Source: Gavia stellata | Taxonomy: Eukaryota > Chordata > Aves > Gaviiformes > Gaviidae | Direction: 5' to 3' | Assembly (NCBI RefSeq): GCF_030936135.1 | Contig: NC_082598.1 | Span: forward strand, 14,946,687-15,010,686 | Length of the DNA: 64,000 bases | Part shown: piece after piece, positions 1 to 12,340 of the stretch | Numbering within the stretch: position 1 is the stretch's first letter | Layout: every line of letters begins with the position of its first letter | The notes under the pieces: model-generated | Database searches by the model: none | What the model was told of the DNA's origin: nothing | Seen by the model: the letters and a program-made list of their open reading frames with translations, nothing else | Position numbers and translations under genes: made by a program

Positions 1-3000
1 ATTTAGGAAAGGACATATAAAAGAGTAAGTCCTTGTCAGTGAAACTGAAATTAATACAGTGCTTTTAGTCTTTTCACTGTACTTATTTTACAACAAATGT
101 TGTTACATTAAGATCCTAAATAGATTTGTTACAGTAATTGTTACAGGTTTTAATTTTTTTTGTTTAGAATTCATTCCAAATTATGCCATTCTCTTATACT
201 TTTATCTTCCATTGTTGTCGACCACAACGTGTGTTTGGCGCGTGTATAGAAACGACATTTGCTGAACTTTTGCTGATGATACCCTAAGTTCTTGTGATGA
301 CAGCAGCAGTTACGGGTGCAGTCAGCAGCTGCAACAGTTGTGGCGGCCACCTCCGTGCCATGCCTCCGTCCTGTTCTCCCTACCCTCAAACTAGTATCTA
401 ACCTCTCTGCCTGTCCTACACTTCAAAACGCCAGTCCCACATGCACAATCCAGGATCATCTTCCTGCTCTCTGCCTCTGCTCTCCTCAGCCGGTGGGCTC
501 CAGCTGCCTTGCTGTGGCAGCGTACCTCGCAGCTCAGGTCAGTTTCTGGACAGGGCGGCAGAAGCACTCTCTGCCCAGTGGGTTGTGGCAAGGCACTACT
601 GGCCATGCCACTGTTGGCACCTTCCATTACCCGCATCTTTTTTCAGTAAAGGCCTACTATTTTCTTGACATGTTCATGAATTCATCAGTTGCATGTTTTT
701 TCCTTTTTCAAACTGGGAAGGGCAGTTTGGATTGTTTATGCTATGCATTTAAAACACACACAGCAAATTCTTACTTTGGAGTGTTGCAAGTTACCTTTCA
801 CGGCTTGGGAGAATGACAGTTTCTGCTCATGAAAACAATCAGCATTTTCTCATCTGCGGACAAAGAAACTGATCTATATCAGATGGAAACAATTTAAGAG
901 TGTAAAAGAACCTTTGAAGTTACACAACAGTTCTTTATATTCAGTCTAATAGATAACTAGATACTTACTGGGTTCATGTCATTGCAGAGTTCTGGTGTCT
1001 GATGCTCAGGGTTTACTTCAGCAATCACTACAGGCATCTCTGAAGCAAAGCAACAGACTAAATGTTGAGAAACACCACGCATCAGTGTAAAGCTGAAAAT
1101 AAGGAATATCAAATCAACAGTACGTAGATGAGCTGAGCAGAATTTGACCGTAGCATTTTCTCCAGCAGTAACAGTTGTGATTCTTAATGGTTCAAATGCC
1201 TGACTTTCCCTGTGCATTGCCGTGGTTGTGCTAGTAGTGACTGCGTGGGGTAGCAAACATGACTTTTCCATCTTATTCCCTTCTCTCTGTAAAGGGCAAA
1301 GCAGTGCCAGCTGCCATTCAGTTTTTTCCTAATGATTTGGCAGACACAAAGCAAATTAATACCTCTTTATTGATGGTCACTAGCAGTAGTATTGCAAGTA
1401 AGTCCTGTTATGATTACAGTAGTATTACCTCATTATGCATCATTATAGTACTATTACCTTTTCCTAGTCTGTTGGCAGAAAAGGAGCGGGGGGAGCAATA
1501 TGCTTTGTAGGTATATTTTTCTTTCTGAATTTTGCTAGAAGTACTGTAGTATAGTAGATCAGTCTAGGCCTCTAATTACTGATGACTTCAAGTGCTGTTG
1601 AAGTCCATGCGTAGTAGCGTTATTGATGTACAGCTCTCCAGTAAAAAAAAAATACACCTCTGTTTTTTCATTAGAGAATTAATAGATTCCTCAGAGAACT
1701 GAAATTGGCTTTTCCACTTAAAACAGATTTGAGCTTTAATTTACTGCTGGCAACTAATGATGTCTCAATCAGATTGGAGTTACGCTGTTCTTTGAAGCTA
1801 CCAATTCAGTGGTAATCATTTCAGAGGGAGGCATAATCCCTTGCAGACCGTTCAGAATATTTCATGAAGACAGAAAAACAGTAAGACCTATCGAATTTCT
1901 ATTCAATGATCGATCAGCATATTTACCAGTATTTTTTTAAATCCCATGGATCTGTTGCAGTGAAGTTACGTACCTTGGATGCTCTTTTGGTTTTAAGGAG
2001 GGGGGGGAGGGTGTACAACCTTAAGATTTACCAAATGCAAGAGGGCAACAGAATCAACTTACCTGATTGCATTCAGACAACACGTAATGTTTAAAAATTA
2101 TTATTCCAGACAGTATGAGAGAACAGCAAGGCACAACCAACAGCGGTAATGTGGAAACTTGCCGAGCACCTGCTTGCAGTTTAAATAATATGTTCATTAA
2201 GCATTATTATCTGATCCCAGCTTCTAGGTCAGATGATTAATTTGATTGAACACCTCTTAAGTCCTCATTTGAATGACTTTGGGGTCCGTCACCTTGAAGA
2301 ACAAATGACAGGACTAAGATGCATCCATGTGTGCGTGTATTTGAAGAAGGAAGATCTAGCTCACAGTAATTGCAGCGGTTCTAGGTGTTCTGCGTATGCT
2401 GATCGCATGACTGCCATCTCTCCCTTTTGTGCTGTCTTTGATCATCTGAATCAACTACTGCAAGCCATTGCCATTAATGCAAAGTTTGATGCCCACAGAA
2501 ATTTAGCTGACATGATCCACAACTGACGTTTTAAATACATCTGACAACAGGCACGTGATGAACCAGAAAGTTCATCATCTTTGATCTAGGTTCTCAGCAG
2601 TAAAGTCAATTGATTAGGGTTATGCATGGACAGGAAAGTTGCGGGTGCCTTCATCAAGCATGCTATTGACCTCCTGTTCAAAAATATACATAGTACAGAA
2701 TATTTAAAAGAATGTCATGACAGTGCTAAGTAGCCCTTTATTTTAAAGTTTTTTCTGACAAAACAGCTGTGGTATTGGACTGTCTTTTAGCAATGCCAGT
2801 GCATTGGGTTTGTGTTGCCATAGAGGACTCTATATACGGAACCATTGAGTTCATTTCTTGTAGCATTTGGTCATGAAGCCATCAAAAGCACATCTGAGTA
2901 ATGAGTTCAGTTGTGTACATGGGGAGATTCACCAAAATCTAGCACACATTGCAGTCATATCATTAAAAAAAAATACAAACTCAACAGCAAACCAGAGACC

Positions 3001-4836
3001 ACTGAGCTGTTGCAGACCCTCAAAATTGAAACTGCTGGCTTACATTTCCACTTTTTACTCCGATTTCTTTCCAATTCTAACATCCTACCTTTTGAACTTG
3101 CTGTGCAGTTCTGATAAAATTAGTATTATGCAGGTCATTAAAATAAGACTTAAGCATTAAGTGTTTGAACATCAAACAAACAAAAAAATCCTTGAAGGCC
3201 GACAGCACCTCTTCAAGTTCTTTAGACAAGGTATTTTTAGAGCACTGTCACCTTTCTCACTATTTTTTTTTCCTGTGCTTTCAGGACAAGAATGTTGATT
3301 CTGCAGTGTGGCAGAATCATGTGGCTGATGGACATGCACCTTTTGGTATGTTTTTCTCACTTGCAATCAACCAACAGTAATATTCAGAAAGGGACTTTTT
3401 TATCTTGCAGCTGCCACTCTAGACTCTGAGGAAAAGAGAGGGAGCCCTCCCAAACTTTTGCAGAGGCAGAAAAGCTACTGTAAAATCACATAACTTTAAA
3501 AAAATGAGATAATGTAGCACAAATGTCAATTCTATTTTGTAAATTTCCTAGTTTATTTGCATGAATTTATACCATTAAAGCTAGTATTTTAATATAGTTT
3601 GTACAGATGGATGTCAATAAATGAGAATGTAGATAGAGTTCTGATTTAACTAGCAAGAGCTGGGTATTTAAGTATTATAGTATGAAAAAAAGTAATAATA
3701 TTATTTACTTTGTAGCTATGTATTTTACACTTATTCTGTTTCAAAGTGAGATGTGAAAACAGATAAAATTAATGTTAACAATTTACAGTTTTCCAGTATT
3801 CACTCAGTACTGTAACCACAGGATATTTCTTTGTTGTAATATGGGTCAGGGTACTGAAAAATCAGTGCAAGAGAACGCTCGTATAAAGCTTCACTTAGCA
3901 TTTAATACAAATTGACAAAAATAATGTGGAATTTTTTTTTTTTACTTTCTTTTCCACAAATGATCTGTTTAGCAGTCATTGTTAATGTCAATAGTCACAA
4001 TAAATTGATGAGAAACCATCAGATAACAGTAACATAGCATTACAAAATGTTCCAGAATATGTTTGTTTTGTTGATTTTCTAAACAGCATAATATATCTCC
4101 ATAATAACATATGCCTTATTGCTAAAATTTCCCTTTCTAAAATAGTGTCCTGGAAATTGAGTGTCTTGGTGGTGGGGTGGGGGGAAGGAAGAAGTATTGC
4201 AAATTAGAAAATTGTTTACAGCTAGTGGCTTTCTTTGTACGTATAGCATAAGCATTTAAGCAGGGAGTTTAATCACTGAAAGAAAAAAGCTTCAAAGGAC
4301 AGCTACTTATTTGTTGTGCTCAGCCCTCCACTGTACTGGTGCATTAGAGTAGTTCATTCTTCCTTCTCCCAGTGAAAACCAATCCTCCCACCTGGTGCTA
4401 TAATCTGATTGCATCAGTACAATGTAGTCAGACCCCAACGTGAGTAGTGGCTTACAGCTGATGACCACATGATACAGAGACTCAATACATGATTTAATTC
4501 GGAAACTTATAAAGCTGTAACACTCACCCTTATTAAGGAAATAAGAGAGCAAGTATTAAACTTTTTGTGCGAGATAGGCAAAAAAGGCATACTGTTCTAT
4601 ACATTGAACTGTATTCACAGGTTACAGGGTATCTCAGTCGATATATTCCACATTTATCCCTTTCTTCTCCCAATTTAGCTTTTGAGAAAAAACAAGAATA
4701 AGTCCTCTAAGTTTCTTTTCTGCTCTGTCAGCCAAGAAAAGCAGTGTATCATGTTTCCCATTAGTACTTTTACAGGAAGTGTTATTTTATATTGAATTCT
4801 AAATTTCACTTGGACTAGAGGAAGTTTTAGTAGTAA

Positions 4837-4940
4837 CTTTTCCTTGCATTTGTTAAGATACAATTCCTTTTGCACCTGTAACCTACTGCTTTTCTTTGCA
4901 CTTGTTGAGATATAATTACTTTTGCATCTGAATCCTCGTG
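4837..4940. repeat. Imperfect tandem duplication, 52 bp x 2
   Basis: Unit one (4837-4888) and unit two (4889-4940) align along their full length with roughly a dozen substitutions and no gaps. Both begin with CTTTTC and contain TTGTTRAGATAYAATT. A short third start (CTTTTACG) follows. The divergence suggests an old local duplication rather than a polymorphic VNTR. Confidence 0.75.
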
Positions 4941-6711
4941 CTTTTACGCTCTCACAGGGTAAGGGCTGAAAAACCTTCAAGGTTTTTCTTAGATTGGACT
5001 TTTTTTTTTGCAAGACTGCAGATCACAGAGCTTAGTCCTTTCTCAAACATATCCGCATTTTATATTTATCCCTCCTTTTTTAATTTATCCTAGAAGACAG
5101 AATTCTCCAGTCTTCAAATAAAGACTATGTTTTTGCCCTTCTCAAAGTGTATCTTTTGTATAGAAACTGCCCTTGCTACTCAACTCCATATCTGAGTTAT
5201 AGCAGAAGTAAAATAACTAACTTCCTACAGAAGTAGTTTTATAGTTCCTGAAATTACTTGACAGTAACAGAAAAACAGAAATCGTGTCTCTGTATGCTTA
5301 CCCATTAAACTACTATTCTCAAACTTTTAGGTGGAATGCATTACTACCAAATTAGTATCAAAATCCTAATTGAGGCCCAATTACAGAGTCAAGCTCAACT
5401 CTCACATGTATTTGTTTTATTAGAAAAAAGGTTCTTTTAAACATACTGAGATCTTCCTCTTAGGCAGCATGAAATCCATCTGAAAGTATTCAGGTCACTA
5501 CATCTCATTTAAGTGACAAACTGAATGAAAAATAACACCAGCACCCCACCTGCATTGCAGATGGCTCAAAATACATGATTTTTACTCCTTCGCTCTGTTC
5601 TCTGCAGTAGCCATGTAACGAACTCTCATGATCCAGCCATTAATGTATAAATACAAAGCATGAAGTGCACTTTCATACATTTGATTTTCTGCCCTTCTGC
5701 TGGCCTTTGATTCTTGATGATGAGAAGGAATTCAAGGAGGAATACACAGCTATTGATGCTGTATAGTATCCATGCATGACAAAAGCTAGTGTTTGTTGTG
5801 GGTGATACAGGAACAGATTTTTCTCCTAGACTTTTCTTTCATACTATTAAGGCAAGTGCTTCACTTACTGAAGCCAATACTTTGTGCCTACATTTCTGCC
5901 TTGTACTTCTAAATTAATTGCCAGTATAAAAGGTTTTACTGAATTTTACACACATCTCTTACGCTTAGAGCGCTTTATTGATGGGGTTTTTTTCCCATCT
6001 ATTCATTCTACCATATACTATAAGACATTTTACAATTTCCTTGTTTTACACCATGAAATATGTTTCCTCTTCCCTTCTTGCTGCTACAATTCTGTCTCAC
6101 CTATTCTACCTTTGAAAGTTCAGCTTTTTTGGTGAACTTTCAGCACTCAAGTGGTTTCAGAGGTTAGCACTGGGTAAGTTTTCTATGAGAAGAAAAAATA
6201 TGAACTCAGTCTTAGTTCTATGTTCTTAAAAACCTATTCACGTTAAGCAGATTACCAAAACAGTAACAGGAATTGCACAATCATCCTCCAGCTAAAATTT
6301 CAAATTGAGGTATCGCTGAATTTAGTTTTCATACCAACAAACATCTTTCTCTCTTCCTTTCTCTCTCTGACAGTATAGCACTCTGTCACTGTTCCCTCTA
6401 ACTCTGTTGTCCAATTACAATACCAGATCAAAATATATGAAAAATTGACCCTAGAGGATACAGAAGTGGTAATGGACTGTGAAGAACAATGTGGTAAAGA
6501 AAACTTGCTTATAAACCTCAATGAAGTGTCTAAGAGCAAGCTTTGTTTTGTGCTTATTTTTTTCAGGACTCCACAGAAAAATTTCTCCAGGCAAACAGCA
6601 TGAGCTGAATTCCACACTATATACATCAGTGAGACGTTCCTATGCTGAATACATTATGAAAATTATCTGTACTTTCCAATCTTGTAACAGTAAGGTCCAC
6701 ATACCCAAGAA

Positions 6712-6753
6712 GCTTTGTCCCTGCTTCATTACGCTTTGTCCCTGCTTCATTAC
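6712..6753. repeat. Perfect tandem duplication, 21 bp x 2
   Basis: The unit GCTTTGTCCCTGCTTCATTA plus C occurs twice in immediate succession (6712-6732 and 6733-6753) without mismatch, which points to a recent slippage or duplication event. No gene is affected. Confidence 0.9.
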
Positions 6754-9700
6754 AGCAGTCAAATCACAGCCAGTGGGGACACTAGACCATTTCAAAAACA
6801 ATAGTTAATATGTTACCACAGCCTAAAAAAATGCTAACTTCTATCAATACAGAGATTAAGTGTCATGCCTAAAAAGAGCAGTACTCCTGTAGAGCAAATG
6901 TTCAATGAATAATAAACTTGAATGCCCATTCCCACAATTGATACACAGTCTTTCCTGTGTGAATTAGATTTGTGATCTTCATCATTAAAAAAACCCCCTA
7001 ATTTTAGGATGTTCCTAAATGTCCCAAGTATGAAATTCTTGTCACATTGTTACAGATGCATGGTTGCACAGACTTTTTCCTCAATGAGGAAATCCGTTTC
7101 AGTACTTCCCAAGTGTTCCCTTTCCCACCCACCCACATCTGGCGATTTGTTTTTGCCTCTCCGCCACCCCCTGCATTTTTGCAGGCTTTTAAAACCAGAT
7201 CAAATCCTCAAACTGAGAGGTATTATATACCACTACTGGGGACTGAGTAGTCAAGAACAATTATACCTGGAGTATTGCTGCCAAATGCTTTGTATCATTA
7301 AACTGTAGTCTTAGGAAAACATTTTGAGAGCCATTGTACTTCCTAAGAAAGTACGCATAGTTAAGTGAAACTAAACTCAAGAAATTATTTAGGAGAGAGA
7401 GTAGGAAGATTTACTTAGCAACTTCTAGGAGAATGGTTTATCCAGATATATTTCATGGGTTTTGTTCACATGTTTCGCGATCCAAGCTGGAATGAACAGT
7501 CTTCTCGTTTTATATTCTTAATGGCGATTACAGCAAAAGGCAAGAGTCAAACATTGAAGCTACCTAACATTTTTAATCAGGATAATTGAGAGTGTTGAAA
7601 TGGTCTTCCACCAGATAGATATTTCAGATTAAAGTAATGTTCTGGACCAGCTACTTTTTTGTAATTTGCAGACAACTTTCAAGGTGAAGAATAACATACC
7701 TAGATAAATCAGATGACATTATGCGGTGTGTTCTTTTTCTGTTCTCTTAGAAGCCCTCTTCACCTTTTTAACTGCCTTTATCTTTTCTGCTTTCTGTTCC
7801 TTCATGAAGTTCAAATGCTTGCATGCTTATATATAGTGTGTTCTTGGTATCAAATACACTATTATATGCATTGTTTCCTTCCTAAAGGGTCAACTCAGGG
7901 CTGCACTGTAATTTAATACTCACATGAGAATTCAACTTGAGTTCAATAGGTTGTGTATGTACCACATTCAGAGTCGATTGAAGTTTTAACCTTTAGTTGT
8001 TTTTCAGATCTGCATTAAGCTATTCATACCAAGTGCTTTTAAGTTCTTTGCTGATTTTTTCCATTGTACTGAATTTAAAATAATTAAAAGAATGCTAGAT
8101 GAAAGCAAGATAACTATTTGAAGGCTTTTTTCTTACCTGGATGAGTTAGACAATGTATTTACTTTTTCACTCAGTGTAAGAGTGCTTTACTCCAAGAACA
8201 ACGTTCAGAAAGGATTGAGAATCTCTACCCATCCAATCCTTTTAGGTAGATAAGCAGCAGATTACTACTCACTTTATTATTACTTAGTTCATGAACAGAA
8301 AGCACAGAGTATATTGCACAATCATTCCTCAAAATTAAGACTATGCCTACACTGTATCCAACTTACTTCAGCTAAAAATGAACATATGGAGAGAGGAGCC
8401 AGACCTACTCAGATAAGAAATTAAGAAAATTCCAGTCAGGTCTTTTGTGAACAGATAACATTTGGGCTGATATATAGCTACTGACTTCTGTAATGGGGAA
8501 AAAGTTACAAATATTTGCTAGAATACTAGAAAACTAATTTGACTTTCTAAAAGTGAGAATTTAACTGGGAAGTCTAATTCTAAAATGTGTATGTACCCAG
8601 TCAAGAAACAAAAAGCTGCCACCTGTGTGTGTCATTAAGAGTTACCTGTAAATCAACGTAAAAACAACTAATCAGTAAATAGCAACTACTCAGCAAGCAA
8701 CAACGTAATTAATTTCAAAATATCCAACTAGATTGCAAAATTCAGCTTTCACTTACAACTGCAAAACCGGAATATTCAAATAACTTGCAAAGCATTATTT
8801 TCTATTTAAAAGAAAGAATGCGAAGGTGTTGAAGTCAGTTTCTGAAAATGTGGGAAGAATTCACATTATGCAAGAGACCAGGAATACAGTTAGCAAAAAA
8901 ATTGCTGCAAACTCTATCCTTTGTACATTTCCCTCATAGAATCTTCAAATTCACAGATTCCTTTCACAGACTGTTATCTAAATTTATCAGATCAAGCACC
9001 ACATTTTAAAATACTTCCTAACATTTCTGCAGGGATTCTTAAACTTTAACTTGCAAGAATTAATTATCCGTAACAGGCCTGTTGTTTAGATGCTTTGTTA
9101 ATTATGTTGTTAATTTTGTAACAGTCTCAGCTCAGCTCCTGATCGCTATCTACTCTTTAACAGATTAATAATTTCTGAATCAGAGAAGCTCTGTGAAAAG
9201 ATCACAGAAAACATCTCAGCTCTGCAAACACTGAACGTTAGCGGTCTCGGTTAAGGTCAATAGTGAGTCAGGGAAGGGAAGCTCTTATTTCAGCTCTTTG
9301 CACAATACCTACTCTGTAGGTAAACAGGGGTCTTCAGTTTAACAACACTAACAGATCTTAACCTTTTCAAGCATATATATTTATTTAATTGCTACGTTTA
9401 AATCAAAGATATTTCCTATGAATAGCTTTTGCAAAGAAAGTACATGATTTCCTTTGTTTCTTACTTGAATGACTAGCATGAAAGTGAAGGCTGAGGTAAT
9501 CATTTCACTCAAAGGAAATAAAACAAAGAAACCTCTATTTTGTTGCTAAGAAGGCAGAGCTCAGAGGCTCCCACGAGCTGTTAACTTCAAAATATTCAAC
9601 TGAACTAAATAAAAAATAATCACTGTAGTCACTAAGGACTATGATGTGGTCGGCCCTTATGTGAGACATGTTCCAAGGCTGGAAAAACAGTTTCTACTCA

Positions 9701-11689
9701 CTATGACATGGCTCACGTGAAATTTAGATGTAAATAAAGGCCTGGCTTTCTGCAGAGAAAAAAAAGAAAATTGTTCCGTTCTTGTATCTTTTAGGCTGAA
9801 TTTACTCAAAATTGGGTGCACAGTAATAAACAATAACCAGAACTGTTGTTTCCCTTGTCCCTAGAACCTCACTCATCTATAAAATAGACGATAGGATATT
9901 TAGGAAAACACAGTCATTTTTTCCCTGATAAATTACTGTCAGCAGCCCCTTTGCTGAAAAGATAACATCTCCAGGTAGATTATACAACACAGGGTATCTA
10001 CATATCAGGTTACATGACAAACGAAGAGCCAGTGCTATTTTTCTTCTAACTGTAGAATGCACAGATTAAGTCAAATTCTCCATTACCTCAGCACCTACAA
10101 TTCAAACCGAATATAATAAAAAGTTGTGATAATCAAATACGTTGAAAAAACTTAGCCTTACGTACTTTAGGGTTCATCATTACACTAGTTAAACTGATGT
10201 AAGTCTACTGAGTTAAACCTGCTATAACACTGTATGAATTAGGTTATATATGCAGAAGATCTATTATTTTATTAATACTGATCCCATTTTTTTCCCACCC
10301 ATTTCAAACGGCATTTGATAAGGTCATTAGTTACCCAACAGGTTTAGAACTGCTTAACAACAGTGCAGGTCAGAGCAAGTCTAGCTTGTACCCTAATTAA
10401 TTTCTACCAGTTAGTTTATACCCTTAGGATGGCCTGACATTGTTTAAGGTTTACTGATAAATTTGTTATTATTTATCCACAGCCTACGTTCTATTCTTTT
10501 TGGTCTTCCTGTTTTCTCAACATGAAACTACAGAGGAAATATCTGCAAGGCTTTTATATTGATAAATGCCGCACAGTATGCAAAGAATGCACACGGTAAA
10601 TGAAATTTTTACGTATTTCTCATACTCACTTTTTTCATGAAAAATAGTTTGCCTTCTAAAAGGAAAAGTGTAATCAGGTTATTAAACATTTGGGTTTTGA
10701 ACTTTAATCTATATACAGCTAGGAGGACTATAAATTTGATTTTGGTATGTAAACCCCACATACTGAAATTATTTTTTTTCTTCACTCTACCTTATAATAA
10801 TCTGAGCTTTTATTGAATATTTCTACATTTAATTTCACCATAAAGAAAAGCTATCCATAACAGGTGCCAGATCGGACAGGTACTTTCATTCTGTAGTCAG
10901 TGGGACTTTTGCCTTAGTAGGAATGTTATGCCACACATGATTTTGTCTAAGAAAGCACAGGATTTGTAAGTACCACACATATCATCTCATTAGCCTAATA
11001 AATCATTACTATTAGAGACAAATTTCAATTTTAAAAGCCGTGTTACTTATTCAGTGAACTCACCCCAAAAGATACAGTCCATATATTCACAGTATTCTTG
11101 TAATGACCAGACCTAAGATTAATCTGTCAATATAATTCAGTAGCTTTGAGTTTGTCCATGTGCATGAACAAGAAAGCAATAGTAATCTAATAATTACAGT
11201 TTCAAGGTTCTGTGTGCAGAAACATGCTGATGTGACTTCGTATCGGGTTATGCAGAACTCAGCTACAGAACTGAAACAAGGTTTTACCATTTTATTAGTT
11301 TATTTAACTTTTACCTAGTTAGTCTTGTAAATATGGCTATTATTTTCAGTTACGAGTTGCAGTATCCAGTAGTACGGGATTCCTGTGGTTCCTGAAACCT
11401 CTCCGAGCTTTGTATTTGACTTCCGTTCCATCTCAACCACTGCTCTGTCACGGAAATTGGGATTTTCCTAACATCTGACCTCAAGAGCATCTGGTTTGCA
11501 AAATGCGATGAGCGAAGTATTTATCTGTACCCAGTTTTTCCCCATTTTTCTTGATTATTTTGACAAAACAGTCCTCACTGCAGCACTTGGATTTACATCA
11601 CAGTGTTCACTATTTTCAATGGGGATTAGTGCCATTTACGATACTGTTTATAGTCTATTACTGGGCCATTACCCGGGTCGTCACTAGCT

Positions 11690-12340
11690 ACAGGCGTGCT
11701 CCAGCAGCACCCAGCGTTCTGCCCCCCGCTCCCGCCCCAGCACCCGGGCACCGCCGCGGGGCCCAGCCGGTCAGACTTGCTTTCCGACCGACCACGGGCT
11801 TGGCAAGGGTATGACCCGCTGGAGCGGCGCTGAATCCTGGAGGAGGCCGCCTCCGCTGCCCTTCCGCCTGCAGCTCCCTCTGCCCCCACACACGGGGCCA
11901 CCGCCCCTCACGCCAACGGCCGTAACGGCCGCTGCGCCTCCCGCCCCCGCCCTCGCGTCACTGCCGGAGCGGCCCAAGATGGAGGCCGGAGTTAGCGGCG
12001 GGGACCCGCTCCCGAGGCTCAGGCGCCCTTTGAGGCGAGGGGCAGAGCCCCGCGACCCGCTGCTGCCGCAGCCGCCTCTCGGGGGCGGTGGGTCGGCCGG
12101 TGGGTGGTGCCGGGGGCGCGGGCCGGAGGCGCGGAGACCCCACTGGGAGGGGAGGGGAGCGGAGCCGAGCCGAGCCAGGCTCTGCTAGGCGGGCGGCGGT
12201 GTCAAGCAGCGCCTGCCGCAGCGCTTCCCCCGCGGCCGGAGCGGGGGAAAGGGACGGACCCTGTTCACGCCAGGAGTGAGGGGGCTCCCCGGGTAGACGG
12301 GCGCGTTGCGCTGCCGGTGGGATGCTGCTGGCTTGCAGCC
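11690..12340 (+). promoter_or_regulatory. TMEM128: CpG island promoter of TMEM128
   Basis: Base composition switches abruptly from AT-rich to strongly GC- and CpG-rich at about 11690 and falls back near 12340. The first coding exon sits inside. No TATA box is visible, as usual for a broadly expressed CpG-island promoter. Two CGGCCGTAACGGCCG-like palindromic units lie at about 11917-11935. The start codon is embedded in CAAGATGGAGG, which resembles the YY1 site CAAGATGGCGGC. The exact transcription start cannot be placed. Confidence 0.8.
11979..12087 (+). CDS. TMEM128: TMEM128 coding exon 1
   Basis: Starts at ATG 11979 and ends at GGGGGCG^GTGGGT, leaving one base of a split Glu codon (phase 1). 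It encodes 36 residues rich in Pro, Arg and Gly ([14 protein letters not shown]...), a poorly conserved cytosolic leader. Translation of the genomic frame continues past the donor without a stop, so exon 1 cannot be bounded by ORF alone; the donor is chosen because it gives the correct phase to exon 2. Confidence 0.88.

Larger units (their letters stand above)
1..11690. other. Gene-poor sequence upstream of TMEM128
   Basis: This is AT-rich non-coding sequence with stop codons frequent in all frames. The longest open frame (316-816, + strand) has no recognisable domain. LYAR lies upstream of TMEM128 in the same orientation in human, but no LYAR-like zinc finger, lysine-rich or C-terminal exon was seen, so it is probably outside the window. 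Two splice-site-bounded islands (3285-3345 on +, about 983-1130 on -) are described among the findings. A 52-bp and a 21-bp tandem duplication lie at 4837-4940 and 6712-6753, and an AT-rich motif cluster at about 9040-9180. Confidence 0.6.

Noticed and set aside
316-816. 166-codon + strand open frame near the left edge
   Set aside because: No domain, no conserved motif, and amino-acid use (Ser, Ala, Cys, Leu) typical of translated non-coding DNA. Overlapping frames are also open.
1-11690. LYAR, expected upstream of TMEM128 by human synteny
   Set aside because: No segment resembling its zinc fingers, lysine-rich middle or C-terminal domain was found. It probably lies left of the window.
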